Below are positions 9,563 to 16,925 of a stretch of DNA of 64,000 nucleotides, in pieces. The notes beneath the pieces were generated by a model, which searched no databases, was not told the DNA's origin, and worked only from the letters and a program-made list of their open reading frames with translations. Numbering within the stretch: the first letter of the stretch is position 1; each line of letters begins with the position of its first letter. A program made the position numbers and the translations under genes. The stretch is taken from positions 78,135-142,134 of the forward strand of contig LYSZ01000009.1 in the NCBI GenBank assembly GCA_001657385.1, read 5' to 3'. The stretch comes from Parvularcula sp. BBD 1991-13. Its GTDB lineage: Bacteria > Pseudomonadota > Alphaproteobacteria > Caulobacterales > Parvularculaceae.

Positions 9563-11671
9563 CTACCCCTCAAGCCTGGAGAAATCAGCGACGCTCGCCG
9601 CCGCCGCCGTCAGCCGCGCGAGCAGGGAGAGACGGTTGGCGCGCAGCGCGGCATCCCCGGCGTTGACGGTGACGTTGTCGAAGAATGCATCGAGCGGCGC
9701 GCGCAGCGAAGCGAGCGCGGCCATGGCGCGCGCGAAATCCTCCTGCGCCACGGCGGCCCGCGCGCCGGTCTCAACCTCTTTGAGCGCCGCGAACAGCGCC
9801 TTTTCGTCGGCGTCCTTCAAGAGCGTTTCATCGACCGCGTTCGCATCGGCGGCGGCGCCGTCTTTCTTTTCCTCCGCTTTCAGAATATTCGCGGCGCGTT
9901 TATAGGCGGCGACAAGATTTTCCCCGTCATCGGTGTTGAGGAAAGCTTCGAGGGCCTTCAGGCGCAGGACGATCAGCACAAGGTCGTCATGCGGGTCGCC
10001 GTTCGGGTCTTCCAGGACCGCGTCCACATGGTCGTGACGCGCGCCCTCCTCGCGCAGATGACCCTTCAGCCGGTCATGGAAAAACTCAATGAGACTGGAG
10101 CCGTGGGTGAGATGCGCGGCCAGCGGCTCCGGCGTAACGGCTTCAAGGCGCTCGAAATTCGGCATGAGCACATGGAAGAGATTGTGCCGGACCGCATTGG
10201 CGAGCGTCAGCGAGATCACCCCCAGCGCCGCCCGTCGCAGCGCGAACGGATCGCTCGACCCGGTGGGCTTCTTGCCGATGGCCCAGAACGCCGTCAGCGT
10301 GTCGATCTTGTCGGCGAGGGCGACGGCGACGGAAACCGGCGCAGTCGGAATATCGTCGTCCTGACCGGCGGGCTTGTAATGGTCGCGGATCGCGGCGGCG
10401 ATATCGTCCGGAACTTCCTCTTCCGCCGCGTAGTATCCGCCCATCACCCCTTGCAGTTCCGGAAACTCGTAAACCATGCCCGAGACAAGGTCGGCCTTGG
10501 CCAGCATCGCCGCGCGTTCGGCCGCCGCGGGGTCCGCGCCGACCGCCGGGGCGATTTCCTTCGCCAGCGCGGCGATGCGCCGGGCCTTGTCGCCGACGCT
10601 GCCCAGCCCCTCGAAAAAGGTCACCTTGTCGAGGGCGGGAATGCGGTCCTCAAGCCGGGTCTTCAGGTCCTGGTTATAGAGATACCAGCCGTCGGACAGC
10701 CGCGCGGTCAGGACGCGCTCGTACCCGGCGCGCATGGCCGCGCCGCCGTCCGGCGCCTCAAGATTGGCGACGCAGACGAACCTGTTGGCGAGGCGGTTCG
10801 TCTTCGGATCGCGTACGGAGAAATATTTCTGGTGGCCGCGCATGGAGGCGGTGAGCACTTCATCGGGCAGCGCAAGGAATTTTTCGTCGAAAGCGCCGAG
10901 CATGGCGACCGGCCATTCGGCGAGCCCGGCGACCTCGTTGAGGAGGCCGGGGTCCTCCGCCAGTTCAAGGCCCTGCGCCTGGCACAGGGTCGCCGCGTCG
11001 CCGGCGATCGTCTCCTTGCGCTCCTCCGTATCGAGAATGACCTTCGCCGCGCGCAGCTTCGCCGCGTAATCCTCGAACCCGCGCGCCTGGATCTCGCCAG
11101 GCGCCATGATCCGGTGCCCTTCGGTGCGGTCGCCGGAGACGATCCCGTCAATCTCGAACGGGACGATTTCGCCATCGAAGACGCACAGGATCCGGTGCAG
11201 CGGACGCACCCAGCGAAGCGCGCCGTCTCCGGCGCTCGCCGCGCCCCAGCGCATTGATTTCGGCCAGGAAAAGCCGCGCACGATCTCCGGGGCGAACTCG
11301 GCGATCAACGCGCCGGTCGCGCGCCCCTTGCGCTCGGTCACGGCGACGTAAAAGGCGCCTTTCTTGTCTTCGCGCCGCTCGCAGTCGTCGAGGGAGGACA
11401 GGCCCGCCGACTTCAGGAACCCCTGCACCGCCTTGTCCGGCGCGCCGACGCGCGGGCCTTTCTTTTCCTCGCGCCGGTCGGGCTGGCGCCCGGGCAGGCC
11501 GGTCGCGACGACGACGAGGCGCCGGGGGCCGGCAAATCCCTTGACGCCTTCCGGCATGAAGCCCGCGGCCAGCAGCCGGTCATTGACGGCGCGCTCCAGG
11601 TCGCGGGCGGCTTTGACTTGCATGCGCGCGGGGATTTCTTCGGAAAAGAGTTCAAGCAGCATATCGGGCAT
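9563..11671 (-). CDS. glyS: glycyl-tRNA synthetase beta subunit
   Basis: Forms the alpha2-beta2 glycyl-tRNA synthetase with GlyQ. At 702 residues it is full length. It opens with the signature LLELFSEEIPARMQ, contains ESIRGHQKYF-like sequence (ASMRGHQKYFSV) in the middle, and ends in an anticodon-binding-like helical region. In most bacteria glyS directly follows glyQ; here glyQ starts 4 kb upstream (15717) with six genes in between, all on the same strand. It is the last gene of that run. Confidence 0.97.
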   Translation of the reverse strand: MPDMLLELFSEEIPARMQVKAARDLERAVNDRLLAAGFMPEGVKGFAGPRRLVVVATGLPGRQPDRREEKKGPRVGAPDKAVQGFLKSAGLSSLDDCERREDKKGAFYVAVTERKGRATGALIAEFAPEIVRGFSWPKSMRWGAASAGDGALRWVRPLHRILCVFDGEIVPFEIDGIVSGDRTEGHRIMAPGEIQARGFEDYAAKLRAAKVILDTEERKETIAGDAATLCQAQGLELAEDPGLLNEVAGLAEWPVAMLGAFDEKFLALPDEVLTASMRGHQKYFSVRDPKTNRLANRFVCVANLEAPDGGAAMRAGYERVLTARLSDGWYLYNQDLKTRLEDRIPALDKVTFFEGLGSVGDKARRIAALAKEIAPAVGADPAAAERAAMLAKADLVSGMVYEFPELQGVMGGYYAAEEEVPDDIAAAIRDHYKPAGQDDDIPTAPVSVAVALADKIDTLTAFWAIGKKPTGSSDPFALRRAALGVISLTLANAVRHNLFHVLMPNFERLEAVTPEPLAAHLTHGSSLIEFFHDRLKGHLREEGARHDHVDAVLEDPNGDPHDDLVLIVLRLKALEAFLNTDDGENLVAAYKRAANILKAEEKKDGAAADANAVDETLLKDADEKALFAALKEVETGARAAVAQEDFARAMAALASLRAPLDAFFDNVTVNAGDAALRANRLSLLARLTAAAASVADFSRLEG

Positions 11672-11750
11672 GGCGGGTTTCTAGGCAGGCTTCGGCGCCG
11701 GCGCAATAGGCCGCGCGCGGGGTCCCCTTGCGAGACGCGCCTGGAACCGC

Positions 11751-12215
11751 TCAGGAACCGGTGAGGCGGCGCACCTGCACGGCGTAGATGCGCACGGCGA
11801 GCTTGCCTTGCGCGTTCAGAATGTCGGCCTCCACATGGATCAGGCTGCGGGAGGCGTTGGTCACGCGCCCCTCGATGGCGGCGAGCGGCATGCCGAGGGG
11901 GCGGAAGAAATTGGTCTCCAGGCGCGAGGTGCGGAACCGCTCGTCGGACTCCGTCAGCACCGTCATCGCGGCAAGGCCCGCCACGTGGTCGGCGACCGCC
12001 GCGATGTGACCGCCGAACATGACCCCGTCGGGCATGACGAAGCGGTCGTCGATGTCCCAGCGCATCGCGATCGCGCCCCATGCCCAGCGGGTGAGCGCGA
12101 ACGCGCCGAGTTTTTCCGCCGCCCACTGGTGAAACGGCGACGTTCCGGCCTGATACCCGTTGAGAAGTTCCGTATGGCGCTGGCTGGTCCGTCCGGCGCT
12201 GATATTGTCGTTCAT
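11751..12215 (-). CDS. PaaI-type hotdog thioesterase
   Basis: 154 residues. The hotdog core is seen in MPDGVMFGGHIAAVADHVAGLAAM and the strand LETNFFRPL, as in PaaI/YbgC-like acyl-CoA thioesterases. The substrate is unknown. It starts three bases after the stop of the SMR gene, so the two are probably co-translated, and it precedes glyS by 79 bases. Confidence 0.8.
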   Translation of the reverse strand: MNDNISAGRTSQRHTELLNGYQAGTSPFHQWAAEKLGAFALTRWAWGAIAMRWDIDDRFVMPDGVMFGGHIAAVADHVAGLAAMTVLTESDERFRTSRLETNFFRPLGMPLAAIEGRVTNASRSLIHVEADILNAQGKLAVRIYAVQVRRLTGS

Positions 12216-12218
12216 CGT

Positions 12219-12551
12219 TCAGTGTACATCCATGTTGGAGAAAAGATTGAGAATGACGACGCCGGCGACGATCAGCGCCATCCCCGCCGCCGCGGCGAGA
12301 TCGGGAACCTGCCGGTAAAAGAAAACGCCGACGAGCGCCACCAGCACGACGCCCGCCCCCGACCAGACGGCGTAGGCGACGCCCACCGGCATCGACTTCA
12401 CGACGATCGACAGGAGATAAAAGGCGATCGCATAGCCGACGACGACCACGACGGACGGCCCTGGCCGTGAAAACCCGTCGGCGGCCTTGAGGGCCGAGGT
12501 CGCGGCGACCTCGGCGGCGATGGCGATCGCCAGCAGAAGATAAGCAGCCAT
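12219..12551 (-). CDS. SMR-family multidrug efflux protein (EmrE-like)
   Basis: 110 residues with four membrane helices. The essential membrane carboxylate is at Glu14 (AIAAEVAATSALKAADGF), exactly as in EmrE, and the third helix carries the GVAYAVWSGAGVV motif. It would act as a dimeric proton/cation antiporter in the inner membrane. SugE-type guanidinium exporters share the fold, but the WSGAG sequence favours the EmrE branch. It lies in the glyQ-glyS interval. Confidence 0.92.
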   Translation of the reverse strand: MAAYLLLAIAIAAEVAATSALKAADGFSRPGPSVVVVVGYAIAFYLLSIVVKSMPVGVAYAVWSGAGVVLVALVGVFFYRQVPDLAAAAGMALIVAGVVILNLFSNMDVH

Positions 12552-12610
12552 GAACTCAGACTTCCTCCCAACGGACCTCCTGCAGGCGGTGAACGAGCTT
12601 CGCGCCGGAA

Positions 12611-12646
12611 CGCGGACCCGCGCGGACCTGCGCGGACCTGCGCGAC
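12611..12646. repeat. 10-base tandem repeat, three copies plus partial
   Basis: cgcggacctg (first copy cgcggacccg) is repeated at 12611-12620, 12621-12630 and 12631-12640, with a partial copy after. It fills part of the 96-base gap between the monooxygenase-like gene and the SMR gene. Confidence 0.88.
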
Positions 12647-12647
12647 T

Positions 12648-12968
12648 CTAGAGATCAAGCGGGGTCAGCGGCGTGAACAGGTCTTTCGCGCCGGCGACAT
12701 CCGCGATGACGGTATAGTCGCAGACTTCGGCGAATTTGTCCCACATGGCGAGCACCTGGGGATTGTCGTGGGCTGTATTGATTGCGTCCTGCGACAGCCA
12801 GGTGAAGATCTCGACCACGGTCCCGTCGGCGGCGCGCCCGCACAGCGCCGGTCCGTCGCCGACGAGCCCTTCGGCCCGCAGGATCGGCAGGTGGGTTTTC
12901 ACCAGGGCCAGCAACGCATCGTCCCGTCCCGGCTTCGGCCTGTAGCAGGCGATCACCATCACGCTCAT
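12648..12968 (-). CDS. small ABM-fold (dimeric alpha-beta barrel) protein
   Basis: 106 residues. The start MSVMVIACYRPKPGRDDALLALVKTH and the later DGTVVEIFTWLS fit the antibiotic-biosynthesis-monooxygenase-like ferredoxin fold. No specific function can be assigned. The ATG at 12968 has a strong gaggaggaag ribosome site 5 bases away; upstream in-frame starts run into mtgA and are rejected. It lies 11 bases after mtgA. Confidence 0.7.
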   Translation of the reverse strand: MSVMVIACYRPKPGRDDALLALVKTHLPILRAEGLVGDGPALCGRAADGTVVEIFTWLSQDAINTAHDNPQVLAMWDKFAEVCDYTVIADVAGAKDLFTPLTPLDL

Positions 12969-12979
12969 TCGCTTCCTCC

Positions 12980-13723
12980 TCACCGGCGCAGGATGCACCT
13001 GTCCAAACCGTCGCGGCTGACCTCGCTCATCCGCGCCCGCAGCGTCGCCGCGCGGCGGCGGACGTAAGGGCCCGGCGGGTCGACGCGCCATTTATGCGGG
13101 TTGGGCAGAACCGCCGCAAGCAGCGCCGCCTCGCGCGCGGTCAGGGACTTCGCGGACTTTCCAAACCGCGCTTGCGCCGCCGCTTCGGCGCCGAAATGCC
13201 CGTCGCCCCACTCGGCGATGTTGAGATAGACCTCCATGATTCGGCGTTTGGGCCAGAGCGCCTCAATCACCAGCGTCATCCACGCCTCCGCGCCCTTGCG
13301 CGCCCAGCCGCCGCCGTTCCAGAAAAAGGCGTTCTTGGCGGTCTGCTGGGAAATGGTCGACGCGCCGCGCAGGCGCCCGCCCTTCTCCGCCTCCTCAAGC
13401 GCCTTTTCGACAGCCTCGAAATCGATCCCGCCATGGAGGCAGAAGCGCGCGTCCTCGGCGGCGATCACCGCGCGCGCCAGATGCGGAGAAATGTCGTCGA
13501 GCCCGGTCCAGTCGCGGTTGACCGGAACGCCGCCGAGACGGCGTTCGGCCATGATCAGCGTGCCCGGCGGCGCGACGAAACGATAGGCCCCCGCCCACAG
13601 GACAGACCCCGCGGCCAGAGCGAGCGCGGCGAGGAGAACGGCGCGCAGCGCGATCGTGACGCGGTCGGCGAGCCCGCGCTTTTTCCGCCCTACGGAGCCG
13701 CTGCGGACCGTCCTGGGGGACAT
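12980..13723 (-). CDS. mtgA: monofunctional peptidoglycan glycosyltransferase
   Basis: Polymerises lipid II glycan strands at the outer face of the inner membrane. 247 residues: one N-terminal membrane anchor (about residues 23-47), then a GT51 domain with the catalytic Glu90 in VIAAEDARF, the GASTISQQTAKN motif and MEVYLNIAEWG. There is no transpeptidase domain, as expected for MtgA. It starts four bases after ytoQ and is followed 11 bases later by the ABM-like gene, suggesting one transcript. Confidence 0.96.
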   Translation of the reverse strand: MSPRTVRSGSVGRKKRGLADRVTIALRAVLLAALALAAGSVLWAGAYRFVAPPGTLIMAERRLGGVPVNRDWTGLDDISPHLARAVIAAEDARFCLHGGIDFEAVEKALEEAEKGGRLRGASTISQQTAKNAFFWNGGGWARKGAEAWMTLVIEALWPKRRIMEVYLNIAEWGDGHFGAEAAAQARFGKSAKSLTAREAALLAAVLPNPHKWRVDPPGPYVRRRAATLRARMSEVSRDGLDRCILRR

Positions 13724-13727
13724 GGGA

Positions 13728-14192
13728 TTACTCCGTATACCCTTTCAGCGCGCCGTCGACGACGTAGCGCAGGATATCGACGACCTGGGCCGGCGTTTCG
13801 ACCACGGCGAGGGCCGCGGCGTCCACCTCTTTCAGCGCATGCTGATGATCGGGGCCGTGCATGACGATAAGCGGCTTGCCCAGCGCCGCGGCGATCCCGG
13901 CGTCGAAGGCCGCATTCCACTGCTTGTATTTTTCCCCGAAGCGAACGACGACGATATCGGCCCGGCGGATCAGGGTTCCGGTCCGGATGGCGTTGATCTT
14001 CGCGCCCTTGTGGTCATGCCAGAACTTGCTCTCCTCCGCGCCGAGGATGGCGACGCCGCAATCGTCCGACGCGGCGTGATCGGTCACCGGGGAGGCAAAC
14101 CCGACGGGCAGGTCGGCGGCCTTCGCCCCCGCGGCGATTTCCTCGCGCCAGTTGGTGTGAATTTCTCCTGAAAGGTATACGGACCAGGCCAT
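13728..14192 (-). CDS. ytoQ: YtoQ family protein
   Basis: 154 residues. The N-terminus WSVYLSGEIHTNWREEI and the segment NAIRTGTLIRRADIVVVRFGEKYKQWNAAFDAG are typical of the YtoQ family, which has a nucleoside 2-deoxyribosyltransferase-like Rossmann fold. The activity has not been established to my knowledge. It lies within the glyQ-glyS gene run, next to mtgA. Confidence 0.88.
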   Translation of the reverse strand: MAWSVYLSGEIHTNWREEIAAGAKAADLPVGFASPVTDHAASDDCGVAILGAEESKFWHDHKGAKINAIRTGTLIRRADIVVVRFGEKYKQWNAAFDAGIAAALGKPLIVMHGPDHQHALKEVDAAALAVVETPAQVVDILRYVVDGALKGYTE

Positions 14193-14283
14193 GATTTCCT
14201 CGCTTGGGGTTGCTTGATTGCAGCGACATCGTCATTGCGGCGACACGCATTCTCCTGCGGACAGTTTAGGCGAAAACGGCGGG

Positions 14284-14751
14284 TCAAAAAATCCCGAACG
14301 CCTTGAACCGCTCGACATAGGGCGTGTAGTCGGTCGGCTGGCCCTCGCACAGAATGTCATCCGGGTCGAAGCGGACCCAGGGCAGCGCGCTTTTCGTCCA
14401 GATATGGCCGGCGGGCCGGGCGCGCGACGGATCGTCGAGCGTGCCCGCGCGAAGGCTCAGAACGCCGATCGGGGGCGTCTGCCCATGCAGGATGCGCACG
14501 CCGCAATCGCCGCAGAAGTCGCCGTATCGGGCGTTGCCGGCGTCCGACGTCCACGTCGTCCTGCACGGCGCGCCGGCGACATAGGAGACTCCGGCCTCGT
14601 AGACGGCAGCGGAGATGCAGAAGGCCGAGGTCGAGATTTTCTGACAGTTCGTACAGTGACAGCAATAGACCATCAGCGGCGCCTGCGCGATCTCGTATCT
14701 GAGGGCGCCGCACTGGCAGCCCCCTTTCAGGGGAAGGGGCGCGCCGGCCAT
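14284..14751 (-). CDS. GFA family zinc protein
   Basis: 155 residues with the zinc cysteine pattern of the glutathione-dependent formaldehyde-activating (GFA/CENP-V) fold: GGCQCGALRYE at the N-terminus, CCHCTNCQK, then CGDCG. Members add formaldehyde to glutathione or have unknown small-thiol roles; the original Gfa assignment is itself disputed. It begins six bases after the glyQ stop and is probably cotranscribed. Confidence 0.88.
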   Translation of the reverse strand: MAGAPLPLKGGCQCGALRYEIAQAPLMVYCCHCTNCQKISTSAFCISAAVYEAGVSYVAGAPCRTTWTSDAGNARYGDFCGDCGVRILHGQTPPIGVLSLRAGTLDDPSRARPAGHIWTKSALPWVRFDPDDILCEGQPTDYTPYVERFKAFGIF

Positions 14752-14757
14752 CTCCCC

Positions 14758-15717
14758 TCAGGCGCTTTCGTAATCGACGACGCCCGCCCCCGCGGTGCGT
14801 CCCTGCGGGCTTTCCAGCCACGCCTCGCAGCAGGCCTTGGCGAGAGTCCGCACGCGAAGGATATAGGACTGGCGCTCGGTCGCGGAAATGACGCCGCGCG
14901 CATCGAGCAGGTTGAACAGATGGCTCGCCGCGATGCACTGGTCGTAAGCCGGCAGCGCATAGGACCGGCCCGCCGCCTTGCCCGCCTCGATGACGGCGAG
15001 ACATGCGGTCTCGGCCTCCCTGAACTGGTCGAACAGAACGTCCGTATCCGCCAGGTCGAAATTGAAGCCGGAAAACTCCACCTCCTGCTGGTGGAAGACG
15101 TCGCCATAGGTCACCGCGTCTTCTCCCCGCGCGCCGTTGAAGTCGAGGTCGAAGCCGTTATCGACGCCCTGCACATACATGGCGAGCCGTTCCAGCCCGT
15201 AGGTGATCTCGCCCGTCACCGGCTTGCAGTCGAACCCGCCGACCTGCTGAAAATAGGTGAACTGGGTGACTTCCATGCCGTCGCACCAGACTTCCCAGCC
15301 GAGCCCCCAGGCGCCGAGCGTCGGGCTTTCCCAGTCGTCCTCGACAAAGCGGATGTCGTGTACGGAGCGATCGACCCCGATCGCGTCCAGCGAGCCGAGG
15401 TAAAGCTCCTGAATATTGGCGGGGCTCGGCTTCAGGACGACCTGGAACTGGTAGTAATGCTGGAACCGGTTCGGGTTCGCGCCGAAGCGCCCGTCCGTCG
15501 GCCGGCGGCAGGGCTGGACGTAAGCCGCTTTCCAGAGTTTCGGGCCGAGGGAGCGCAGGGTCGTCGCCGGGTGGAAGGTGCCGGCGCCCATCTCCTTGTC
15601 GTAGGGTTGCAGGATGACGCAGCCCTGATCGGCCCAGTATTGCTGAAGCGTGAGGATCAGCCCCTGAAAGGACTGCTTCTTCTTCATCTCGCGGTCATTG
15701 GTCACGGCGTCGCTCAT
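14758..15717 (-). CDS. glyQ: glycyl-tRNA synthetase alpha subunit
   Basis: Catalytic class II subunit of the tetrameric enzyme. The family sequence is unmistakable: [44 protein letters not shown] and [11 protein letters not shown]. The start at 15717 gives 319 residues; an internal ATG at 15687 (MKKKQSFQG) is also plausible because the conserved part begins there. It is the first of eight minus-strand genes that end with glyS. Confidence 0.97.
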   Translation of the reverse strand: MSDAVTNDREMKKKQSFQGLILTLQQYWADQGCVILQPYDKEMGAGTFHPATTLRSLGPKLWKAAYVQPCRRPTDGRFGANPNRFQHYYQFQVVLKPSPANIQELYLGSLDAIGVDRSVHDIRFVEDDWESPTLGAWGLGWEVWCDGMEVTQFTYFQQVGGFDCKPVTGEITYGLERLAMYVQGVDNGFDLDFNGARGEDAVTYGDVFHQQEVEFSGFNFDLADTDVLFDQFREAETACLAVIEAGKAAGRSYALPAYDQCIAASHLFNLLDARGVISATERQSYILRVRTLAKACCEAWLESPQGRTAGAGVVDYESA

Positions 15718-15769
15718 GCGGCCCTGACTATGCCCGGCGGGCGCGGCGGTCAAGTATTCGGGCCGGGGC

Positions 15770-16795
15770 CTACTCCGCCCCGCCCCTGGTCATGAACGGC
15801 AGGGCCTCGACGTCGCGCCAGTCGATTATCTTGAAATTCTGGGCCTCGCCGCGGGGCCGGTTATACCCGTCCTGCACGATGAGGGCGCCGTTCGGAAAAT
15901 CCGGCCCCAGACCGGCGGCGGTCGCCTCGATCCCATCGGTTTCCTGAGCGCCGTCAATCGCCGCGCCCTCGCCCACGGCGAAGCGGCCGATAAAGCGGTT
16001 AGCGCCAGCCCTGTCATAGACGGCGTAGCTGTTGTTGCCCTGCGAAGACGCGATCAGATAGCCGGCGCCGGGCCCGGTTTTGTAGAGGGCGAGCCCTTCC
16101 ACATCGGCCTTGACGCCGCTCGCGCCGGCCACCTCGTCGATCAGGACGGGCGCGCCCGGCCGGCCCGCCTCGAAATCGACCCGCCAGACGCCGCGCGCCT
16201 CCTCTCCCACGTAAAGCACCTGCATCTCGTCGTCGAAGACGCAGCCTTCGAGCTGTGTGGCGAAGTCGATCTGCGCGACCCGCGCGCCCGCGCCGGCCCC
16301 GGTCACGGCGTACTGGATCAGGGCGCCGGTTTTGTAGGCGCCGAACACCGTCGGCGCGCCCTCGATCATCCCAATGCACAATCCGTAAGGCTCCGCCTCG
16401 GCCGAGGCGAAGGCGCCGATCTTTTCAACGCCCGCCGCACTAACCGCGAACAGCGCGATCGTGTCGTCGGCCCGATCGGACGCGGCCGCGAGATCGCCGC
16501 GCCAGCCATCGGCGAGGACGACGCCCTGGCGCAGGTCGACATTGTTCGGCCGCCCGGCGGGAAGGAACTGTTTCACCGCGCCGGCGAGATCGTAAACATA
16601 AAGACCCGCCTGTTTATCCGTACCGATAATAAAGCTTTTCGCCGGATCGTCCGGATGCGTCCAGATCGCCGGATCATCCGCGGCGTCGTCCAGACTGGCC
16701 ACCGGCGCCGTTTCCGCCACCGCATACGCTTCGGGCAGGCTTTCCCGCGCACAGGCGCTGAGCGCGCACATTCCGACGACAGCCGCAAACCGCAT
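15770..16795 (-). CDS. beta-propeller phytase, predicted lipoprotein
   Basis: Releases phosphate from phytate (inositol hexakisphosphate), probably at the cell envelope. 341 residues; a lipobox LSAC places the lipidated cysteine at residue 15. The family motif DDPAIW is at 40-45, followed by NNVDLRQG and a C-terminal DGIEA/QDGYNRP region expected for the calcium-dependent six-bladed propeller. A ggagaa ribosome site precedes the ATG at 16795. The gene follows a TonB receptor on the same strand, but a terminator (16861-16894) separates them, so it may have its own promoter or depend on read-through. Confidence 0.9.
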   Translation of the reverse strand: MRFAAVVGMCALSACARESLPEAYAVAETAPVASLDDAADDPAIWTHPDDPAKSFIIGTDKQAGLYVYDLAGAVKQFLPAGRPNNVDLRQGVVLADGWRGDLAAASDRADDTIALFAVSAAGVEKIGAFASAEAEPYGLCIGMIEGAPTVFGAYKTGALIQYAVTGAGAGARVAQIDFATQLEGCVFDDEMQVLYVGEEARGVWRVDFEAGRPGAPVLIDEVAGASGVKADVEGLALYKTGPGAGYLIASSQGNNSYAVYDRAGANRFIGRFAVGEGAAIDGAQETDGIEATAAGLGPDFPNGALIVQDGYNRPRGEAQNFKIIDWRDVEALPFMTRGGAE

Positions 16796-16860
16796 TGTTA
16801 TTCTCCATTTCGCGCAAACCGTGCGCTTTCATTAATGCATGACAAGCCCGTTCGTCCAGA

Positions 16861-16894
16861 AAAAGCAGCAGGCCGCCGAAACCGGCGGCCTGCT
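16861..16894 (-). terminator. rho-independent terminator after TonB receptor
   Basis: A 12-base-pair stem (16867-16878 with 16883-16894) closes a 4-base loop and, read on the minus strand, is followed by gc and tttt. It lies 32 bases past the receptor stop and 66 bases before the phytase start. Confidence 0.88.
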
Positions 16895-16925
16895 CGCCCT
16901 CTCCCCCGGGCCATACCCCTACGGC

